A stretch of 5,348 nucleotides of DNA from Planctomycetaceae bacterium (lineage in GTDB: Bacteria > Planctomycetota > Planctomycetia > Isosphaerales > Isosphaeraceae), in NCBI GenBank assembly GCA_019232645.1, contig JAFANO010000028.1, positions 1 through 5,348 of the forward strand, given 5' to 3'. Positions 1-5,348 of the stretch are shown here, one piece after another. Within the stretch, counting starts at the first letter, position 1; each line of letters starts with the position of its first letter. A program made the position numbers and the translations under genes. The notes under the pieces are model-generated. The model saw only the letters and a list, made by a program, of their open reading frames with translations, did no database searches and was not told where the DNA came from.

Positions 1-67
1 CCTCCGTCTCGTCCCCCGGCGGGTCCTCCCGGGTCCCCCGATCCTCATGCGACAAGAACCCCAGTGA
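1..67 (+). CDS. Possible 3' end of an upstream gene (partial, frame uncertain)
   Basis: All three forward frames are open from the left edge and stop just before or at the MoxR start: frame 2 at TGA 65-67, frame 3 at TGA 90-92 (which would give an ATGA overlap with the next gene) and frame 1 at TGA 94-96. Frames 2 and 3 have the G/C-rich third positions expected here; frame 1 does not. Frame 2 reads ...LPGPPILMRQEPQ before its stop. With at most 30 codons visible I cannot choose between frames 2 and 3 or name a product. MoxR/DUF58 pairs usually sit in longer operons, so an upstream co-transcribed gene is expected. The segment also contains four copies of a GTCCCCC(C)G micro-repeat. Confidence 0.3.
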   Translation, partial: LRLVPRRVLPGPPILMRQEPQ

Positions 68-88
68 GTCCCCCCGAGTCCCCCGCGC

Positions 89-1155
<1,067 letters not shown>

Positions 1156-1159
<4 letters not shown>

Positions 1160-2616
1160 ACTGGCCCGGCCGCGCGCTGGCGTCCGCCCTGGTGGCCCTG
1201 GCGCTCACGACGCTGACGATCATGGTCCCGGAGGCCCTCCGCCCGGTTGTGATCGCGCTCGACGCCGTCGCGGGCATCGTGGCGCTGGCCTTCGTGGCGC
1301 TGGTCTGGCCCGGCCGCGCGCTGGCGTCCGCCCTGCTGGTCCCCGCGCTGATGTCGCTGGCGCTGTTCGTCTCGGAGGCACTCTGGCCGGCGGTGATCGC
1401 CCTCGACGTGGTCATCGGCGTCGTGGCCGTGGTCGACTTGTTCACCCTGATCGGCGCGGGACAGTTCCGTGCCGAGCGGCGATGCGGGACCGTCGCGTCG
1501 CTCGGCGAGCCGCAGCAGGTCGAGCTGACGATCGAGGGACTCGGCCGCGCCGGACGGGTCATGCGGGCGCGGGACGACGTGCCCGAGACGTTCGTCGCCG
1601 ATCCCTCGGACTTCCTGGTCCGGATCCCGCGCCGGGGTCGCGCCGAGCTGGCCTACACGGCGACCCCCCGACGTCGGGGGACGTATGACTTCCGCCGCGT
1701 GGACGCGCTGGTCTCCAGCCGGCTCGGCCTCTGGTGGCGCGCGGTCTCCTGGCCGGTGGAGACCGTGGTCCGGGTCTATCCCGACATCCGCCAGATCGCC
1801 CGCTACACGGTGCTCGCCCGCCGCGACAAGCTGAATACGCTCGGCGTGCGTCGCTCGCGCCGGCTGGGGACCGACAACGAGTTCGAGCGGCTCCGCGACT
1901 ACATCGAGGGAGACGAGCCCCGGCACATGGACTGGCGGGCCACCGCCAGGCGTCGCAAGCTGACCGTCCGCGCCCACCAGGTCAACCAGAGCCAACGCCT
2001 GATCTTCCTGATCGATTGTGGCCGGATGATGGCCGGCGACACCGGCGAAGGGCTCTCGCCGCTCGATCACGCCTTCAACGCCATGCTCCTGCTGGCGCAC
2101 GTGGCGCTGATCCGGGGGGACCAGGTGGGCCTGATGGCCTTCTCCGACCGGGTCCGCGCCTACGTCCCGCCGGCGGGCGGCCCGAGGCGGATCGGCCGGC
2201 TCGTGCACGCCGTGCACAACGTCTTCCCCGAGCTGGTCGAGCCCCGATTCGACCACGCCTTCGTCGAGTTGCAGAAGCGCTGCCGCAAGCGCTCGCTGGT
2301 GGTCCTCTTGACGAACCTCTTCGACGACGTGAACGCCCAGGTCGTCGCCGACCACCTGGGCAACCTGGTCGGCCGGCACCTGCCGCTGGGGGTCTTCCTC
2401 CGCGACCGCGATCTCTTCGCGCTGGCCGACCAGGCACCCGACCAGGGGCCGGGCCTCTACCGCGGCGCCGCGGCGGCGGCGCTCCTCACCTGGCGCGAGC
2501 GCGCCCTGGCCAACCTGCGCCTCCGCGGGATCCTGACCCTCGACGTGTTCCCCGACGACCTGACCGCGCCCCTGATCAACGAATACCTCCAGATCAAGGC
2601 GCGGCATCTCCTCTGA
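1156..2616 (+). CDS. DUF58 / vWA-like membrane protein with duplicated N-terminal membrane hairpin
   Basis: This 486-residue protein belongs to the DUF58 family, the usual partner of MoxR ATPases; its exact cellular job is not known. Seen: four hydrophobic segments at the N-terminus (about 7-24, 31-50, 55-72, 79-98), then a beta-rich region (about 100-215), then the family signature GTDNEFERLRDYIEGDEPRHMDW at 238-260 followed by RATARRRKL. The vWA-like fold follows: first strand RLIFLIDCGRMM (281-292), where D287 starts a degenerate MIDAS-like motif, then GDQVGLMAFSDRV (321-333) and LVVLLTNLFDD (381-391). The C-terminus ends YLQIKARHLL. Family members typically carry two N-terminal membrane helices; here residues 3-50 and 51-98 are tandem copies of a helical hairpin (27 of 48 positions identical by hand count), giving four. 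Adding two helices keeps the vWA domain on the same side of the membrane. ATG 1156 is set by the ATGA overlap with MoxR and GGAGG at 1141-1145. No further operon gene follows directly. Confidence 0.95.
1161..1448 (+). repeat. Tandem 144-base in-frame duplication inside the DUF58 gene
   Basis: Copy 1 is 1161-1304 and copy 2 is 1305-1448. The first 31 bases of each (1161-1191 and 1305-1335) are identical, including every silent position. The rest has diverged but aligns without gaps at protein level, with shared EAL.P.VIALD.V.G.V.A positions. The offset is exactly 48 codons, so the frame is kept. Copy 2 sits where the normal hairpin of the family would be, next to the soluble domain; copy 1 is therefore the likely extra one. 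Confidence 0.9.
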
Positions 2617-2757
2617 CTAGCTCTGATTTTTTAACAAATGAAAATATTATCTTTAACTTGTCGAGGCATCGGCCGCGGGAATGGAAGAAGAAAGGGTCAC
2701 CATCGAGGCCCGTGGCGTCCAAGTGCAGTCGGGGCGAGACCCGATGTTCGCGAGCGC

Positions 2758-2871
2758 CGCCGGAGCCAAGAGCAGATCCGGCACCTGCTTGAGCGCTTGA
2801 TGATGAGCCGAGGGTGCGGTATGACTGGTTGGGTCTTGATGCGATATCGCCAGCTCCGCCGGGGAGGCGGT
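2758..2871 (+). pseudogene. Possible remnant of a helix-turn-helix (IS66 OrfA-like) protein
   Basis: Read from 2758, the forward frame gives RRSQEQIRHLLERLMMSRG and then a run ending GWVLMRYRQLRRGGG. The start resembles the S.EQIR.LLER segment that opens small IS66-type accessory proteins with a helix-turn-helix, and the end resembles their W..R.R...R tail, but the middle does not match. No start codon with a Shine-Dalgarno precedes it, and no transposase gene is nearby. This may be a decayed insertion-sequence fragment or a chance resemblance. Confidence 0.18.
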
Positions 2872-3001
2872 CCTCCGATCTCTGCCCACCAACAGGAATG
2901 ACGACCGCAACAACTTGCCGCATCAAGATCTTTTATTTTATTCCGATAAAGAGTTGGGTGGAGCGAGCCACGGATTGTCTTCGTGTCACCCGTAGGCCGG
3001 A

Positions 3002-3059
3002 GGGGATGGCCGATGTCTTCATGGGTTGCGGACGACCCGTGGCGCCCGGCGCCATCCCC
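3002..3059 (+). promoter_or_regulatory. Inverted repeat (hairpin) in the leader of the cysteine hydrolase gene
   Basis: GGGGATGGC (3002-3010) and GCCATCCCC (3051-3059) are perfect 9-base inverted repeats. Between them, GGGT/ACCC (3023-3026 with 3035-3038) could pair, and the 13-base palindrome GGCGCCCGGCGCC (3041-3053) offers a competing fold with the right arm. The structure ends 13 bases before the ribosome binding site, so it could shape the mRNA leader without hiding the site. It could also be an operator or a chance fold in GC-rich DNA. Confidence 0.35.
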
Positions 3060-3071
3060 GGTCCTCTGTCT

Positions 3072-3076
3072 GGGAG
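3072..3076 (+). promoter_or_regulatory. Ribosome binding site for the cysteine hydrolase gene
   Basis: GGGAG lies 5 bases before ATG 3082. It supports this start over the upstream in-frame ATG 2983, whose 33 extra residues do not look like any isochorismatase-family N-terminus. Confidence 0.6.
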
Positions 3077-3081
3077 CTGTC

Positions 3082-3627
3082 ATGAAGCGAGCCTTACTTG
3101 TCATCGACGTGCAGAACGAATACTTCACGGGCGCCCTGCCGATCACCCACCCGGCGGGGCACCTCGGCAACATTCTTCGGGTGATGGACGCCTCGCGGGA
3201 GTCCGGCGTGCCGGTCGTGGTCGTCCAGCACGCATTCCCCGGGCCCGACAAGCCCTTCTTTCAGAGGGGGTCCCTCGGCTGGAGGCTCCACCCGGAGGTC
3301 GAGGCTCGCCCGCGCGACCACCTGGTCGAGAAGGAGCTTCCGGGTAGCTTCACGGGCACCGACCTGGAGCGCTGGCTGCGCGAGCGGGGCGTCGACACGG
3401 TGACGGTCTCCGGCTACATGACACACATGTGCTGCGACACCACGGCGCGCCAGGCCGCACACCAGGGGTTCCGCGTCGAGTTCCTCGCTGACGCGACCGG
3501 CACCCTGCCCGTGACGAACTCGGCCGGCGCCGTCACCGCCGAGGAGCTCCACCGGGCAATCCTCTGCGCGCAGCAGATGATGATCAGCGAGGTCATCGAC
3601 ACCGAGCGGTGGATCGAACGGCTGTGA
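3082..3627 (+). CDS. Isochorismatase-family cysteine hydrolase
   Basis: This 181-residue protein is an isochorismatase-fold hydrolase, a cytoplasmic alpha/beta enzyme class that uses an Asp-Lys-Cys triad to cleave amide or vinyl-ether bonds (nicotinamidases, N-carbamoylsarcosine amidase-type enzymes, isochorismatases). Seen: first strand [12 protein letters not shown] with D9; K84 in [10 protein letters not shown] (81-90); and the nucleophile C117 in [16 protein letters not shown] (111-126), the usual GxxTxxCxxxTxRxA pattern. [13 protein letters not shown] (129-141) and the HRAIL segment (157-161) also match the family. The length is normal for a stand-alone member. A second cysteine (C118) follows the nucleophile; many relatives have Val or another small residue there. 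Substrate cannot be told from sequence. The gene appears monocistronic, with 465 bases before it and a repeat cluster after it. The start is fixed by GGGAG at 3072-3076 and by [11 protein letters not shown] matching the family N-terminus. Confidence 0.93.
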   Translation: MKRALLVIDVQNEYFTGALPITHPAGHLGNILRVMDASRESGVPVVVVQHAFPGPDKPFFQRGSLGWRLHPEVEARPRDHLVEKELPGSFTGTDLERWLRERGVDTVTVSGYMTHMCCDTTARQAAHQGFRVEFLADATGTLPVTNSAGAVTAEELHRAILCAQQMMISEVIDTERWIERL

Positions 3628-3677
3628 GAGGGCTCTGCCCCTTGCCTTCTCCAAACGATCAGACGCCACGCTGGGGA

Positions 3678-3790
3678 CCGGAAAAGACCGGAGAAAGAGA
3701 AGGGGTCATTTTGGATATCTAAAGTTGCTGATCTCCAGAACGTCCCCTTTTCCGGTTTCCGGGGGGGGTGGCTCGCGCCAAACCGGAAAA
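3678..3790. repeat. Palindromic intergenic repeat cluster (REP/MITE-like)
   Basis: A module close to ACCGGAAAAG occurs several times in both orientations. Left arm 3678-3710 (CCGGAAAAGACCGG..., ending AAGGGGTCATT) pairs imperfectly with right arm 3739-3762 (AACGTCCCCTTTTCCGG...), leaving a 28-base centre. The right arm also forms a perfect 11-base inverted repeat with a third copy: TTTTCCGGTTT at 3748-3758 and AAACCGGAAAA at 3780-3790. On the minus strand the core reads GGAAAAGGGGACGTT, similar in style to palindromic elements mobilised by REP-associated tyrosine transposases. There is no transposase gene here, so any mobility would be provided elsewhere. It may also act as a transcript-end structure after the cysteine hydrolase gene, but a T-run in the right place is missing. 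Two alternative hairpins are possible. Confidence 0.6.
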
Positions 3791-3865
3791 AAAACGTGGC
3801 GAAGTCAAAACCAACATGGCAATGGCTTTTCCGTTCCCGAGTCCCGTTTGCACGCAACTTGAGAC

Positions 3866-3895
3866 TTGACACCGTCGCTCGGCTCGGATCATCAT
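3866..3895 (+). promoter_or_regulatory. Possible sigma-70-type promoter for the His/Cys-rich gene
   Basis: A perfect TTGACA (3866-3871) is followed after 18 bases by CATCAT (3890-3895), which matches 4 of 6 positions of TATAAT. Transcription would begin near 3902, after ATG 3894 but before the TTG 3966 start, which agrees with the start chosen for the next gene. The -10 box is weak, so this is tentative. Confidence 0.3.
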
Positions 3896-3965
3896 GGATG
3901 AGCAATCCGAATCACGGGATTTCGAGCGTCTTGTTCCACATCAGGAATCGGGTCGAGGATCCGGA

Positions 3966-4307
3966 TTGAACAGGAAGCGTTGGTGGTTGGCGCTGCTTTA
4001 CGTCCTGGCCACGGTGCTGGTCCAGGGCGTGCATGACCACGGCGGGACCGACGAATCGGCCGTCGCGCATCACGACCCCGACTGCGCCGATCTTTGCAGG
4101 CACGTGGCGGGGCACCCGTCACCCGACCTGAGCCACGCACCAGGCCATTGCCTCGCCTGCCAGTATCGCGCCGAGCCCCATTCCTGCGCACCGGCTCCCC
4201 CCCTTCCTGGACGGCCGAGCGTCTCCGCCGCGGCCGTCTCCTCCCTTCCCTTGGCCCCATCCAGGACGCTTCGTCGGTTCTCCTGCCGAGCCCCACCGCG
4301 CGTCTGA
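3966..4307 (+). CDS. Small exported or membrane-anchored His/Cys-rich protein (candidate metal-binding)
   Basis: I do not recognise a named family. From TTG 3966 the protein has 113 residues: a basic start (NRKR), a hydrophobic stretch WWLALLYVLATVLVQG (signal peptide or membrane anchor, about 6-21), then a region rich in His and Cys: VHDHGG, AHHDPDCADLCRH (a CxxxC), HAPGHCLACQ (a CxxC flanked by His) and HSC. A Pro/Ala/Ser-rich tail ends CRAPPRV. This resembles small DUF2946-like or metal-efflux-linked proteins, so binding of copper or another soft metal outside the cytoplasm is a reasonable inference, not shown. The start is TTG because codons 3894-3965 (from ATG 3894) have G/C at only 9 of 24 third positions while the first 24 codons from 3966 have 21 of 24, because CGAGGA (3954-3959) is well placed before TTG, and because the protein then opens with a classic signal-like segment. 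With ATG 3894 it would be 137 residues. No efflux or sensor gene is adjacent. Confidence 0.72.
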   Translation: MNRKRWWLALLYVLATVLVQGVHDHGGTDESAVAHHDPDCADLCRHVAGHPSPDLSHAPGHCLACQYRAEPHSCAPAPPLPGRPSVSAAAVSSLPLAPSRTLRRFSCRAPPRV

Positions 4308-4770
4308 ACCTCGCTCAACGGGATCGACCACCTGCGGGCGATCGCGGAGCGAACAATCCCGGCGGCACCGATTGCACGCCTCCTCAATTTCGACATATGA
4401 GGAGATGGGCAATGGCCGTGTCGTCTTCACTGTCGAGCCGTGCTCTACGCTCACGCGGCGACGACGTGCATTCTCTTCGGGAAAAAGTCCGGGTGAGCTT
4501 CGAGCCCCGCTCGCGGCCCAGCGAGCCATCGTCGACGGCCTTCAGCTGCAGCTAGCGGCCGGCGAAGTGGTGGTCCGGGCGGGTGTGCTCGCGGTGGAGG
4601 CGATCCCGCGCGAACCATAACTCGGGCTTCGCCTGGCTGTTCGCCGCCCCGGCCTGCTGACAGCTTCCGGCCTGCTGCGCTGCCCAGGCGGCGACCGATG
4701 CGTTGCGTGGGTCGAGCAGTAGACGGTGCTCGCCGATCGCCGGGCCTTGCTCACCCGGAAGACAGGGGGA
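4308..4770. other. No confident gene; scattered open frames
   Basis: Several short open frames overlap on both strands. One forward frame from ATG 4397 gives 52 residues (MRRWAMAVSSSL..., stop at 4555); another, ending at TAA 4618-4620, has G/C-rich third positions (RAIVDGLQLQLAAGEVVV...). The minus strand between about 4552 and 4840 is also open and reads IIYPVPEVVVLVR ... GEHRLLLDPRNAS. None has a good ribosome binding site or a recognisable product, and the coding-like stretches switch frame and strand. An 11-base direct repeat CCGGCCTGCTG lies at 4649-4659 and 4667-4677. The simplest reading is decayed sequence. Confidence 0.45.
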
Positions 4771-5138
4771 ATGCCGGACCAGGACGACGACCTCCGGGAC
4801 TGGATAGATGATGTGCACGCCGCGCGGGCACCGGACAAGGACACCACACGTCGGGTCCTGAAGTGGGATCTTTGCAGAGCGGGACGAGATGGACGGCGAC
4901 CTGCCCGAGCACCAAGGCGGCTCGAGGATCGTCTCCGTGTCGCGGGTGGAAGCTCCCATTTCTGGCGGGTGACAGCGACTTCATCCACTCCTAACTGGCA
5001 TTGGCACTGCTTGATGCAGACGATCCGGACAATAAGCGCGTGGACGACAAGCGCCTGAACAGGGCTCCGCCCCCGACCATCTCCTCGGAGATGCACAAGC
5101 ACATAAGGAGGGCTGAGAATGACCGCGGAGCAGTTTGA
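4771..5138 (+). pseudogene. Possible broken gene in three frames (unrecognised)
   Basis: Three coding-like forward pieces follow one another in different frames. Piece A from ATG 4771: MPDQDDDLRDWIDDVHAARA..., protein-like to about 4865. Piece B, open from 4862 to TGA 4970-4972: FAERDEMDGDLPEHQGGSRI.... Piece C, ending at TGA 5136-5138: AGDSDFIHS, an in-frame TAA at 4992-4994, then LLDADDPDNKRVDDKRLNRA...HKHIRRAENDRGAV. Joined through two frameshifts and one stop they could be one acidic protein of about 120 residues. The product is not recognised, and the minus strand is also open over part of the stretch. Piece C alone could be a short intact gene (TTG 5001 start, 45 residues) overlapping the next gene by 20 bases, though it lacks a clear ribosome binding site. 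Confidence 0.25.
5105..5111 (+). promoter_or_regulatory. Strong ribosome binding site for the 3' partial gene
   Basis: AAGGAGG, essentially the full anti-Shine-Dalgarno complement, sits 7 bases before ATG 5119. It is the best ribosome binding site in the window and fixes the start of the last gene. Confidence 0.8.
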
Positions 5139-5348
5139 GAAGATGTCCCCGGAATGGATCAAGAGGACGATTGGAATCGACCTGGTGTCGTCGGCCGGGG
5201 AGACTTTCGCCGGCCCCAGGTTCACGGACGTGAGCCGCAATGGCAGGGTCCTCGAATATTCCTGCAATCCCTGGTGGTTCCCCCGGGACCTCTTGATCAC
5301 CCACCTCAACTGGGTGGACATCAAGGACGCCTCGGTCTTCCACCGGAC
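5119..5348 (+). CDS. Unrecognised protein, 5' part only (runs off the window)
   Basis: The frame from ATG 5119 is open for 76 full codons to the right edge, preceded by AAGGAGG and by an in-frame TAA at 5104-5106. Third positions are strongly G/C, as in the sure genes here. The visible protein starts MTAEQFEKMSPEWIKRTIGI (likely one helix), continues as alternating short hydrophobic segments typical of beta strands (DLVSSAGETFAGPRFTDV, GRVLEYSCNPWWFP, RDLLITHLNWVDIKDASVF), and has a conspicuous NPWWFP at 50-55. There is no signal peptide or membrane helix. I recognise no family. An N-terminal helix followed by about five strands would fit a small beta-barrel, but that is speculation. Whether it is a short protein or the start of a long one cannot be seen. 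Confidence 0.8.
   Translation, partial: MTAEQFEKMSPEWIKRTIGIDLVSSAGETFAGPRFTDVSRNGRVLEYSCNPWWFPRDLLITHLNWVDIKDASVFHR

Larger units (their letters stand above)
2617..3081. other. Intergenic region with AT-rich patch
   Basis: These 465 bases contain no convincing intact gene. They begin with a sharply AT-rich patch (2625-2657, only 5 G/C of 33 by hand count) directly after the DUF58 stop, with a T6 run but no clear hairpin before it, so it is not a typical intrinsic terminator. A TATTAT at 2645-2650 resembles a -10 box, but I see no good -35 partner. A second AT-rich stretch is at about 2930-2950. Forward and reverse open frames exist, but they lack ribosome binding sites or recognisable products. 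The last 80 bases form the leader of the cysteine hydrolase gene. Confidence 0.6.

Noticed and set aside
1..85. Four GTCCCCC(C)G motifs as a regulatory repeat
   Set aside because: They are irregularly spaced and probably reflect C-rich coding sequence of the upstream gene.
3628..3650. Terminator hairpin after the cysteine hydrolase
   Set aside because: Only a 4-base GGGC/GCCC stem is present, with no following T-run.
3094..3669. Minus-strand open frame across the cysteine hydrolase
   Set aside because: The plus strand encodes a complete catalytic triad protein; the antisense frame has no motif or ribosome binding site.
4996..5011. Sigma-54-like element (TGGCA...TGCT with GG-N10-GC spacing)
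   Set aside because: The spacing is right but several consensus positions are wrong, it lies inside coding-like sequence, and no activator site is visible; chance is likely.
4542..5324. Minus-strand open frame of 260 residues
   Set aside because: It is Ser/Arg-rich, overlaps the well-supported plus-strand gene from 5119 and shows no domain. The overlapping minus frame 4552-4959 looks slightly more protein-like but cannot be supported either.

Overview
The window is GC-rich, with mostly G or C at third codon positions in its real genes. It carries a MoxR/DUF58 gene pair translated with a 4-base stop/start overlap. Base composition, gene styles and CCGGAAAAGGGGAC-type palindromic intergenic repeats together suggest a planctomycete, perhaps of the Isosphaeraceae. 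This is an inference from style, not a proven assignment.

Layout. Bases 1-92 hold the probable tail of an upstream gene. Bases 89-1159 encode a MoxR-family AAA+ ATPase. Bases 1156-2616 encode a DUF58/von Willebrand A-like membrane protein, started by an ATGA overlap. The two products belong to a widespread pair in which the ATPase is thought to act as a chaperone-like remodeller for the membrane-anchored vWA-like partner. The DUF58 protein has a duplicated N-terminal membrane hairpin: 48 residues repeated in tandem, with a 31-base stretch perfectly identical between copies.

Bases 2617-3081 are intergenic. They start with an AT-rich patch and contain a possible decayed helix-turn-helix fragment and a hairpin-forming leader. 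Bases 3082-3627 encode an isochorismatase-fold cysteine hydrolase with a complete Asp-Lys-Cys triad. Bases 3628-3965 contain a cluster of inverted copies of a CCGGAAAA-type module and a possible promoter. Bases 3966-4307 encode a small exported or membrane-anchored His/Cys-rich protein, a candidate metal-binding protein, probably started at TTG.

Bases 4308-5118 contain no confident intact gene. Coding-like pieces in several frames suggest decay. From 5119 a new gene, with a near-perfect Shine-Dalgarno sequence, runs off the right edge. Its product is not recognised.

The left half (MoxR/DUF58) is conserved core-type machinery. The right half looks like accessory or decaying sequence with isolated small genes. 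I do not see a complete new multi-gene system. The features most worth a second look are the duplicated membrane hairpin in the DUF58 protein, the His/Cys-rich small protein with its start-site conflict, the palindromic repeat cluster, and the unrecognised 3' gene.
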